21,792 nucleotides of DNA from Paraglaciecola arctica (GTDB taxonomy: Bacteria; Pseudomonadota; Gammaproteobacteria; Enterobacterales; Alteromonadaceae). Location of the stretch: positions 1 to 21,792 of the forward strand of contig QIJM01000005.1 in assembly GCA_003232445.1 (NCBI GenBank). Reading direction: 5' to 3'. This document shows positions 15,772 to 21,792 of the stretch, one piece after another. How positions within the stretch are numbered: position 1 is the first letter of the stretch; the number at the start of each line of letters is the position of its first letter. The position numbers were made by a program, and so were the translations under genes. The notes beneath the pieces were generated by a model, which was given only the letters and a program-made list of their open reading frames with translations, searched no databases and was not told the DNA's origin.

Positions 15772-15806
15772 CATATAGATTATTAATATATGGATTACCT
15801 ATATAA
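15772..15806 (+). promoter_or_regulatory. dyad CATATA-N9-TATATG and -10 element before isocitrate lyase
   Basis: CATATA (15772-15777) and TATATG (15787-15792) form a perfect six-base dyad around nine bases. A -10-like TATATAA follows at 15800-15806, without a clear -35, so the dyad overlaps the -35 position. This would give a leader of about 70 bases before the ATG at 15881. An operator or activator site is plausible; AT-rich chance dyads are the alternative. Confidence 0.38.
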
Positions 15807-15880
15807 GATGCCTAACAACAGCACCCACAACACGTTATCGGTTGTTTTATTTTTTACCTTACTGTTATAGGAATATTCAC

Positions 15881-17482
15881 ATGTCACAATATCAAAATGA
15901 TGTTAAGCAGATTGCAGAACTAAGATCGATCAAAGCAGGTGCTTGGAACGCAATCAACCCAGATTATGCTGCTCGCATGAAAGCGCAAAATCGCTTTAAA
16001 ACTGGGTTAGATATTGCAAAATACACCGCAGCTATTATGCGTAAAGACATGCAAGAGTATGATGCTGACTCAAGCCAATATACCCAATCATTAGGCTGTT
16101 GGCATGGTTTTATTGGACAACAAAAAATGTTGGCAGTAAAAAAACATCAGGGTACCACTGATAAAAGTTATTTATACTTATCTGGATGGATGGTTGCAGC
16201 GCTACGTTCAGATTTTGGCCCCCTGCCCGACCAGTCCATGCACGAAAAAACCTCGGTTGCAGCATTAATAGAAGAACTCTATACCTTCTTACGTCAAGCC
16301 GATGCTCGTGAACTAGGTGACCTGTTCAGACAATTGGATGACGCCAAACAGCAAGGTAAGGATACCACTGGGATTCAACAGTCTATTGATAATTATGAAA
16401 CCCATGTAGTGCCTATTATTGCCGATATTGATGCAGGATTTGGCAATGAAGAAGCCACCTATTTGCTGGCTAAAAAACTGATTGAAGCCGGAGCCTGTTG
16501 TATCCAAATAGAAAACCAAGTATCTGACGCTAAACAGTGTGGCCATCAAGATGGCAAAGTCACAGTGCCACATGAAGACTTTTTAGCCAAAATCAACGCA
16601 GTACGTTACGCATTTTTAGAGCTAGGGGTAGATGACGGAGTGATAGTTGCACGCACCGACTCTCTGGGTGCTGGACTGACTCAAAAAATACCTGTGTCAC
16701 AAAAACCAGGTGACTTAGCGGCTCAGTACAACGCCTTTCTTGATACCAGCGAAGTCACATCAATAGATGACTTGGCAGAGGGAGATTCTGTTCTTAAGCA
16801 AAACGGTAAACTGGTAAAACCTGTGCGCTTACCTAATGGATTATACAAATTCCAAGAAAACACCGGCTTCGATCGCGTGGTACTGGACTGCATAACCTCA
16901 TTACAAAATGGTGCAGATTTACTGTGGATTGAAACAGAAAAACCACATGTCGGCCAAATTGGCGATATGGTGCGAGCAATTAGAAACGAAATTCCTAATG
17001 CGAAATTGGTGTATAACAATTCACCGTCCTTCAATTGGACCTTGAATTTCCGCCAGCAAATATTTGACATCTGGTCAGAAGCCGGTAAAGACTTGAGCCA
17101 GTATGTTAGAGACGAATTGATGTCAGTCACCTATGACGATTCTGATTTAGCCCTTGAAGCAGATGAAAAAATCAGAACATTCCAAGCTGATGCTGCAAGA
17201 GAAGCAGGTATTTTCCATCATCTAATTACCTTACCCACTTACCATACTGCTGCCTTGTCTACCGATAATCTAGCCAAAGGCTATTTTGGTGACCAAGGTA
17301 TGTTGGCATATGTTAAAGGTGTGCAGCGTAAAGAAATTAGACAAGGCCTAGCATGTGTTAAACACCAAGCAATGGCTGGCTCTAATATGGGTGATGACCA
17401 TAAAGAATACTTCTCTGGCGAACAAGCTCTTAAAGCCTCAGGGGAAGACAATACTATGAATCAGTTTGACGCAGCAGGATAA
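15881..17482 (+). CDS. aceA: isocitrate lyase, large ~530-residue type
   Basis: Isocitrate lyase splits isocitrate into glyoxylate and succinate, the first step of the glyoxylate bypass, allowing growth on acetate, fatty acids and other two-carbon sources. The 533-residue product belongs to the long form found in Pseudomonas aeruginosa and marine gammaproteobacteria, not the ~434-residue E. coli form. It contains SGW (101-103), the metal-binding ADIDAGFGN stretch (181-189), the catalytic cysteine C220 in KQCGH, and NNSPSFNW near residue 384. The frame is open to a TTG at 15842, but ATG at 15881 with AGGAA (15869-15873) is the true start. No malate synthase gene is adjacent. The neighbouring LysR gene is a candidate regulator. 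Confidence 0.97.
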   Translation: MSQYQNDVKQIAELRSIKAGAWNAINPDYAARMKAQNRFKTGLDIAKYTAAIMRKDMQEYDADSSQYTQSLGCWHGFIGQQKMLAVKKHQGTTDKSYLYLSGWMVAALRSDFGPLPDQSMHEKTSVAALIEELYTFLRQADARELGDLFRQLDDAKQQGKDTTGIQQSIDNYETHVVPIIADIDAGFGNEEATYLLAKKLIEAGACCIQIENQVSDAKQCGHQDGKVTVPHEDFLAKINAVRYAFLELGVDDGVIVARTDSLGAGLTQKIPVSQKPGDLAAQYNAFLDTSEVTSIDDLAEGDSVLKQNGKLVKPVRLPNGLYKFQENTGFDRVVLDCITSLQNGADLLWIETEKPHVGQIGDMVRAIRNEIPNAKLVYNNSPSFNWTLNFRQQIFDIWSEAGKDLSQYVRDELMSVTYDDSDLALEADEKIRTFQADAAREAGIFHHLITLPTYHTAALSTDNLAKGYFGDQGMLAYVKGVQRKEIRQGLACVKHQAMAGSNMGDDHKEYFSGEQALKASGEDNTMNQFDAAG

Positions 17483-17632
17483 CTTTCTAGATAGTATACG
17501 ATAGCTTGCAGTATTAACTGTGAGCGATCGAAATCATTCAACGAATCAATGCCAATAATGGCCCACCACAATTTTCAACTCACAAATTTTCTCAAATAAA
17601 ATAATAAGCAACTGTTATTTAACAATAATTTG

Positions 17633-17649
17633 ATATCTGGAAAAGATAT
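17633..17649. promoter_or_regulatory. perfect dyad ATATCT-N5-AGATAT upstream of lysR gene
   Basis: ATATCT (17633-17638) and AGATAT (17644-17649) form a perfect dyad around GGAAA, 54 bases before the LysR start codon. LysR regulators commonly bind such dyads at their own promoters, so an autoregulatory site is plausible. It does not fit the strict T-N11-A consensus, and no -35/-10 pair around it is convincing. Confidence 0.35.
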
Positions 17650-17703
17650 TAAATACTGATAACATTCCACAATAAAATCAGTTTTTACAACGAGATAATA
17701 ATT

Positions 17704-18648
17704 ATGAATATTGCTAAGGTGGATTTAAACTTATTGGTTTATTTAGATGTATTGCTAAGAGAAGGCAGTGTGACTAAAGCGGCAAACCAATTAAGTATTA
17801 CTCAGCCTGCAATGAGCAATGGCCTGAGAAGACTAAGAGACTTATTCAAAGACCCGCTGTTGGTGCGCACCAGTGATGGCATGACCCCTACTAAACGTGC
17901 CTTAGAATTAAAGCCTGTCATCCGAGATGTGCTGTCTAAGCTTGAAACAACGATTCAACCCGAAACTGATTTTAGCCCACTTAAAAGTGAACGCACTTTT
18001 AGGATCATGGCTAGCGATTACGCTGAATCGACCTTGTTAATGGAAGTGATCGGCAGACTCAATGAACAAGCCCCTAATGTTACCCTCGATTTAATTACCC
18101 CCAGCGATGTGACATTCCATGATGTAGAGCAAGGTAAGGTTGATATGGCAATCAACCGGTTTGAAGAATTACCTCTTTCATTCCACCAAAAGGTGGTGTG
18201 GTATGACACATTCTCTTGTGTGGTGAATAGCCACAATCCAATAGTGCAAAATTTTAATCTGGAGCAGTATTTAGACAACAAACATATATGGGTAAGTAAA
18301 ACCGGCTTTGGGGTGGGCGTAGGTATCGACCCTAACGAGGTTCAAAAATTGGGTTGGGTGGATGCGGAGTTGACAAAAATTGGTAAAAAACGCGATATAC
18401 GCGTCTTTACTCGGCATTATCACGTTGCCCTACAATTAGCCAAAGCACAAAATTTGATCGCTACTTTACCCAGTAAAGCCGCAAATATGTATAAAGATGA
18501 TCCTGAGGTAGAAATACTCAAACCACCGTTTGATATTCCACCTATTGCCTTAAAAATGGCTTGGAGTGCTCTGCTTCAACACGATGCAGGACATATATGG
18601 CTCAGACGATTGATCACAGAGGTAGGTACAGAACTGACCACTGCATAG
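17704..18648 (+). CDS. LysR family transcriptional regulator
   Basis: The 314-residue protein has the LysR N-terminal winged helix-turn-helix (SVTKAANQLSITQPAMSNGL at 22-41, then RRLRDLFKDPLLVRT) and a two-lobed substrate-binding domain from about residue 95 (TFRIMASDYAESTLL) to the end. The opening VDLNLLVYLDVLLREGSVT groups it with the NodD/LeuO-like branch. The effector cannot be read from sequence. It follows isocitrate lyase in the same direction with a 221-base gap that contains no clear terminator but has its own dyad site, so it is probably transcribed separately. Control of the glyoxylate bypass is a reasonable guess from position only. The ribosome site is weak (ACGAGATAAT). Confidence 0.93.
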   Translation: MNIAKVDLNLLVYLDVLLREGSVTKAANQLSITQPAMSNGLRRLRDLFKDPLLVRTSDGMTPTKRALELKPVIRDVLSKLETTIQPETDFSPLKSERTFRIMASDYAESTLLMEVIGRLNEQAPNVTLDLITPSDVTFHDVEQGKVDMAINRFEELPLSFHQKVVWYDTFSCVVNSHNPIVQNFNLEQYLDNKHIWVSKTGFGVGVGIDPNEVQKLGWVDAELTKIGKKRDIRVFTRHYHVALQLAKAQNLIATLPSKAANMYKDDPEVEILKPPFDIPPIALKMAWSALLQHDAGHIWLRRLITEVGTELTTA

Positions 18649-18766
18649 AATTGATTTTTGTATGAATGGAAAGAATAATCTACATAATTAATACGTATAA
18701 CACTATTAAGGTAAACTGAGCCTAATGTGAATTACCAAAGAGCAATTTATGCAAGCACAATACTAA

Positions 18767-19882
18767 TTACTTTGGCTCAGGTAAGTCCTGAGTTTTAGTT
18801 TTACCTGTAAAAAAATGTTCAACGGCAAATTTCATTTTATTAAATGTATGAAGGCATAATATATAAAATGGCATCTTGAGCCAATGCCCACGAATGAAGG
18901 CTATTTGATGTGCAGTGCTAGTAAATTCTTTATTAACAAGTGAATGTCTGGGTAAAAGCACCCGTAAAAACAGCCAATCCATCACAACAAGTTTTGGTTT
19001 AGCGGGTGCATAGACTGATAGTTTAGCTAGAAATCCCTCATCAATATCGGTATTAAAGGTGTCTTTTAAATAACGACAGGCATAAAAAAGCTCTCGGCAA
19101 AAACTTGTTTTCTGCGCAAGAGTCAACAAGTCTGAATAAAAACTGAGGGGATCGTTATTTTTACCAAACAACAAATGAAGATCAGACAAGTCACGAAAAC
19201 CATGAATAAATTCTTCTTGATAAAACAAGTGAATGATACTGTGCAAAGTCATTGCGTGATCAGACAATACATAATAACCAGAATCGATCTGCCGCAATTG
19301 ATCTAGAAACAAGCTGATATCTGGCGCTTTGCCGCTGATGAGCGGAATTAAGTTATGGTGAATATCTGCGACTGTTCCACGACCGGCTCTGATTAGAGGG
19401 GGGATTTCATGAGCCCATTCGCGGTAGTATTTTTCGTCGTAATCGTTTATTGCATTTGGAAACCAAGCAAATGTCTGAAGACGCTTCTCAATATCCGGTA
19501 AATCATCTTTCTTTACTAAAATATCAATATCAGAAAAAATTCGCCCATCGCCTGCCACGTTATGAGAAAGCACATAAGCCGCTCCTTTAAGAAATATAGC
19601 AGGTTGAGATGTGCACTTATTAATTTGCTGGTTAAGCTCTCTTGCTTCAAAAAACACTTGCTGTCTGAACAACTCTGCGTGCCTGTTTATGGCTTCGAAT
19701 TGCTCAATAACAAAGTCAGGTAATGGCACGTTGAATTTACTAGCGTAATTAGCTGCAATACGTGACAAAACGGAAGAACACCGGGCAACACGAATAATAT
19801 GCTCCCAGTTTTTGGGGGTCAGGTCGGACGGAACATTACCGTTAATCAAACAGCAAATATCTCTAATGACTTTTTGCTTCAT
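18767..19882 (-). CDS. nucleotidyltransferase-fold protein of an HprK-A/PqqD cassette
   Basis: The 371-residue protein matches the uncharacterised nucleotidyltransferase group (NTP_transf_5-like): an N-terminal helical region, FLKGAAYVL (97-105, containing the K-G motif), and GRIFSDIDILV (113-123) whose D118 and D120 would bind the metal in a minimal nucleotidyltransferase fold. A downstream ADIHHNLIP segment and an all-helical C-terminal half follow. These features suggest that it could transfer a nucleotide to an unknown acceptor; activity is not proven. ATG at 19880-19882 overlaps the kinase stop codon (ATGA), so translation is coupled. It is the last gene of the cassette and converges on the LysR gene with a 118-base gap that holds nothing clear. 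Confidence 0.82.
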   Translation of the reverse strand: MKQKVIRDICCLINGNVPSDLTPKNWEHIIRVARCSSVLSRIAANYASKFNVPLPDFVIEQFEAINRHAELFRQQVFFEARELNQQINKCTSQPAIFLKGAAYVLSHNVAGDGRIFSDIDILVKKDDLPDIEKRLQTFAWFPNAINDYDEKYYREWAHEIPPLIRAGRGTVADIHHNLIPLISGKAPDISLFLDQLRQIDSGYYVLSDHAMTLHSIIHLFYQEEFIHGFRDLSDLHLLFGKNNDPLSFYSDLLTLAQKTSFCRELFYACRYLKDTFNTDIDEGFLAKLSVYAPAKPKLVVMDWLFLRVLLPRHSLVNKEFTSTAHQIAFIRGHWLKMPFYILCLHTFNKMKFAVEHFFTGKTKTQDLPEPK

Positions 19883-20790
19883 GCTTTGAACTGCCCTTCT
19901 GACAAAAATTCTGCAACAACATTTAGGTCATTATAATGGATCTCGACAGTATCACATGACTCAACTAAATTAACTGCTGCCTCAAACCCACGTCGCCCTA
20001 ACACACCTTCATTAAATGCGTTGCTGGATAGCGATTTATAAGCATCACACTTGTTCAAAGCATAAATGTCTAATTCTATATCTTTATTATATTTAGGTAA
20101 CACGATTGCTTTTACCCGGGCAGGCTCTTTATATCTATTAACACTATCTATAGGCGCTTTTACATGAGCAACATCACCTTTATTTGTATCTTTAGCGACG
20201 TTTGAGATAAACGCGTCAGGAAACCAAGAATGGAATAAGTCAATGGAGTCATTTTTGAGACATATAGGGCGAACAAAAGGTTCAACCAATCCAGTTGTCA
20301 AATTGATAACTGTCATTTCATCTGATAATAAACGCCATCCTGAATGCGACAAAAAAGCGCATAGGGTACTTTTTCCTGAGCCTGGCGGAGCAGGAAAGAT
20401 TATAGCCTCTCCGTCTTTTTCCAACACCGCTCCATGCAGCAATAAGTAATTATGCTTATGCCCTGCTACGCACCAATTCATGCCCCACTCTAACAAGGGG
20501 TAACTTTGAGATTTTGGCAATGGTAAAAATGGGGAATATTCGTCAAAATAAAAACTGACTTGAGGCTTAATAAATCGGCGTACATTATGGGGATATGCCA
20601 CTGATATTTGAAAGTCTGTAAATGCTTCTTTTGGTTTTAATTCATAATCGCCATATAGTAATTTAAAAGTAGATTGAACAGTTTTAATCTTTGTAGATAT
20701 ACAAAAGGAGGTAGCACCGAAGTCAATTCCTAGCCCATTATCACTTACAAGACTAGAATATTCAGATTGCGAAAGGTCTTTTAACTTCAA
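19879..20790 (-). CDS. HprK-related kinase A
   Basis: The 303-residue protein resembles the kinase domain of HPr kinase/phosphorylase. It has LLHGAVLEKDGEAIIF (117-132), a P-loop PAPPGSGKST (133-142) and a Walker-B-like LLSDEMTVI (154-162), followed by a VRPICLKN region. In HPr kinase this fold phosphorylates a serine on a protein; in HprK-related kinase A families the target is not known to me. It lacks the N-terminal domain of full HPr kinases and has instead ~110 residues seen in its own family. The likely start is TTG at 20788-20790, overlapping the TGA of the preceding PqqD-like gene (TTGA); no in-frame ATG gives the full domain. Neighbour pattern PqqD-like, HprK-A, nucleotidyltransferase is a recognised cassette. 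Confidence 0.87.
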   Translation of the reverse strand: MKLKDLSQSEYSSLVSDNGLGIDFGATSFCISTKIKTVQSTFKLLYGDYELKPKEAFTDFQISVAYPHNVRRFIKPQVSFYFDEYSPFLPLPKSQSYPLLEWGMNWCVAGHKHNYLLLHGAVLEKDGEAIIFPAPPGSGKSTLCAFLSHSGWRLLSDEMTVINLTTGLVEPFVRPICLKNDSIDLFHSWFPDAFISNVAKDTNKGDVAHVKAPIDSVNRYKEPARVKAIVLPKYNKDIELDIYALNKCDAYKSLSSNAFNEGVLGRRGFEAAVNLVESCDTVEIHYNDLNVVAEFLSEGQFKA

Positions 20791-21047
20791 ACTTTTTCAC
20801 TTTCGACTAAAATACAATTGTTAATGAGACTATCCCAAAACTTAGCTTTATCTTCTACAGAAAAATCAATTAACCAAGACTCTACTGTTTCTTTATCCAA
20901 TAGAGAACTGTTGTTAATTTTATCCAATACTGGATATAAATTGATGTGAAAGTACAGAGCCTTAGAAGAAAAACAGACAAAAACTAAAACGCCAGATTTA
21001 TCACTGGCGTTTTTGATTAATAATTCAGAGTTAACTTTAAACTGCAA
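20787..21047 (-). CDS. PqqD-like protein of the HprK-A cassette
   Basis: The 86-residue product has the size and pattern of the PqqD-related protein found with HprK-related kinase A: QFKV at the start, an alternating hydrophobic strand (GVLVFVCFSSKALYFHINLYPVLDKI) and a C-terminal helix. PqqD-type proteins are peptide-binding chaperones that present a precursor to a modifying enzyme, so here it may bring a peptide or protein to the kinase or nucleotidyltransferase. There is no ATG in the frame; a stop lies five codons upstream of TTG at 21045-21047, which must be the start or very close to it. Sequence similarity is weak and the call leans on context. A terminator-like hairpin lies within its codons 12-21. 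Confidence 0.68.
   Translation of the reverse strand: MQFKVNSELLIKNASDKSGVLVFVCFSSKALYFHINLYPVLDKINNSSLLDKETVESWLIDFSVEDKAKFWDSLINNCILVESEKV
20986..21014. terminator. terminator-like hairpin inside the PqqD-like gene
   Basis: AAAACGCCAG (20986-20995) and CTGGCGTTTT (21004-21013) form a perfect ten-base-pair stem around ATTTATCA. On the + strand it ends in five T residues (21010-21014); on the - strand, the direction of the operon, the stem's TTTT is followed by AGTTTTTGTCTGTTTT. It could thus act as an intrinsic terminator or attenuator in the cassette, about 65-95 bases after the stop of the upstream secreted-protein gene. Confidence 0.6.
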
Positions 21048-21078
21048 TTTAATCGAGTCTTAATTTAACTAATAACTA

Positions 21079-21604
21079 TTAGTAAGTAGATTCTATCGCA
21101 TTTAACATCTGCGCTTCCGACACACCATTATTCACTTGAGCATATAAACCATTAGCATAATCCGAAGGAGAAACAGTTAATGCTCCGTAAAACCCATCTT
21201 TAGCATTAAAATAGGCTGCTAACAAAGCTGCATTTAAGTCACCACCTAGGTTTCCGTCAGACAAAATAGTAGATACTAAATCACTACTTGAACGAGTAGT
21301 GCCAAATGGTGCCCCTGCAAAAATAGTCGACCAAGTATTAGTTAGTTCACTGTCACCGCTAAGTACCCACTGTTCCGGTGACTGACCGAAAAGTCCTGCT
21401 CCACTACAATCTTGAGAAAGATTTCCTGATAAATTACCTGAGACACTGCAACCTGTCCCGCCAACAGACGCCCAAGAAGACCTTAATGGCAGCGAAGCTA
21501 CTACGGTTACAGCAGACAGCAGATGCTTTTATCAAAAACGTACGACGCTGCTGGTTTTTTTTAGAAACCGAAGATTCTATTCCATTTGGATTATCAAGAT
21601 TCAT
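21079..21604 (-). pseudogene. frameshifted gene for a Tat-signal secreted protein, possible cassette substrate
   Basis: An ATG at 21602-21604, with AGGGAA (21615-21610) five bases before it, begins MNLDNPNGIESSV and a twin-arginine signal (QRRTFLIKASA). The frame is then broken by a 7-bp tandem duplication (CAGCAGA twice on the + strand, 21510-21523); as written it ends at a TAA at 21434-21436 after 56 residues. Deleting one copy joins KASA to VTVVASLPLRSSWAS, completing an ideal Tat signal peptide, and continues in a single open frame to TAA at 21079-21081, giving 172 residues. The mature part has two cysteines (GTGCSVSG, SQDCSG), GLFGQSPEQWV, and a C-terminal region with LNAALLAAYFNAKDGFYG. 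I recognise no named family. It lies 31 bases before the PqqD-like gene on the same strand, so it is probably the first gene of that operon and perhaps its modified product. Confidence 0.8.
21510..21523. repeat. 7-bp tandem duplication causing the frameshift
   Basis: CAGCAGA at 21510-21516 is repeated directly at 21517-21523 (TCTGCTG twice on the coding - strand). Seven is not a multiple of three, and removing exactly one unit restores the frame of the secreted-protein gene, which indicates that this duplication is the disrupting event. Confidence 0.9.
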
Positions 21605-21716
21605 AACAATTCCCTAAATTAAATTCTCTATATTAATTCTTCATTTAAAGCAAATATCATTCCACTTTATAACAGATTGATATACAACAAAAAATAAAAA
21701 GCACCATACGAATTAT

Positions 21717-21737
21717 GTAAAAAATAGTGACACTATT
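21717..21737 (-). terminator. probable intrinsic terminator of a gene entering from the right
   Basis: The perfect palindrome AATAGTGACACTATT (21723-21737) can fold on the - strand into a six-base-pair stem with a three-base loop, followed by a run of six or more T residues (21724-21719 on the + strand are A). The stem is AT-rich and weak. It lies just after a possible stop codon at 21750-21752, which fits the end of a gene transcribed on the - strand. An operator is the alternative reading. Confidence 0.4.
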
Positions 21738-21749
21738 ATTCATATGCAG

Positions 21750-21792
21750 CTAGTTTACCTTTAGGCTCTTACGTTTAGCAAGTTCCATTAGA
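21750..21792 (-). CDS. possible C-terminal end of an unidentified - strand gene (partial)
   Basis: From the right edge one - strand frame reads LMELAKRKSLKVN and stops at TAG (21750-21752); the terminator-like hairpin begins 13 bases later. The residues look like a basic C-terminus, but 14 codons are too few to identify a family or be sure that it is coding. Bases 21605-21716, between the hairpin and the secreted-protein gene, should hold that gene's promoter; I see no convincing -35/-10 pair there. Confidence 0.25.
   Translation of the reverse strand, partial: LMELAKRKSLKVN

Noticed and set aside
15842..15880. TTG-initiated 13-residue N-terminal extension of isocitrate lyase
   Set aside because: ATG at 15881 has AGGAA at good spacing and matches the known start (MSQYQ...) of long isocitrate lyases.
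18716..18780. CTGAGCC and CCAAAG on one side, CTTTGGCTCAG on the other, between lysR and the nucleotidyltransferase gene
   Set aside because: The halves are split and about 50 bases apart, with one arm inside coding sequence; no clear structure or terminator results.
21378..21617. 79-codon open frame on the + strand opposite the secreted-protein gene
   Set aside because: It lacks a ribosome site, has no recognisable domain, and is antisense to a frame with a ribosome site, a Tat signal and a coherent restored protein.

Overview
The window looks like a chromosomal segment of a marine gammaproteobacterium of the Alteromonadales (Alteromonas/Glaciecola/Paraglaciecola-like). This is inferred from the moderate-to-low GC, from gene content (large ~530-residue isocitrate lyase, CheV, a Vibrio-type alkaline phosphatase, a yjfI-type envelope operon, VC0807-like protein) and from protein style; no rRNA or marker gene confirms it. 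No tRNA, rRNA, CRISPR array or insertion sequence was seen.

Layout. (1) 1-2089: the last bases of a possible + strand gene, queA on the - strand without tgt behind it, then a short scar region holding a strong intrinsic terminator, the 3' remnant of a CPA1 Na+/H+ antiporter, and a small DUF6471 gene. (2) 2172-8038: an all-+ operon equivalent to E. coli yjfIJKLMC (DUF2170, PspA/IM30, DUF2491, DUF350, DUF1190 lipoprotein, glutathionylspermidine-synthase-like ATP-grasp enzyme) with an RCK potassium channel gene inserted after the pspA homologue, followed by a rhomboid protease gene. It is best read as an envelope-stress/membrane-homeostasis module. (3) 8070-13202: a VC0807-like membrane protein, then a tightly coupled YbbA/YbbP-type ABC exporter with an AttH/CrtC-like lipocalin lipoprotein. 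(4) 13235-15621: - strand alkaline phosphatase with a Pho-box-like promoter, and cheV. (5) 15881-18648: isocitrate lyase and a LysR regulator, with notable repeats in both upstream regions. (6) 18767-21604: a - strand four-gene block: a Tat-signal secreted protein, a PqqD-like protein, an HprK-related kinase A and a nucleotidyltransferase. The last three overlap by stop/start codons.

Most striking points. The first gene of block 6 is out of frame because of an exact 7-bp tandem duplication inside its Tat signal peptide; removing one copy restores a continuous 172-residue protein. A perfect 10-bp-stem terminator-like hairpin lies inside the 5' end of the following PqqD-like gene, which would limit read-through from the presumed substrate gene into its modifying enzymes. 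The PqqD/HprK/nucleotidyltransferase trio is a known kind of cassette whose chemistry and target have not, to my knowledge, been established; the secreted protein is an attractive candidate target, but that is inference.
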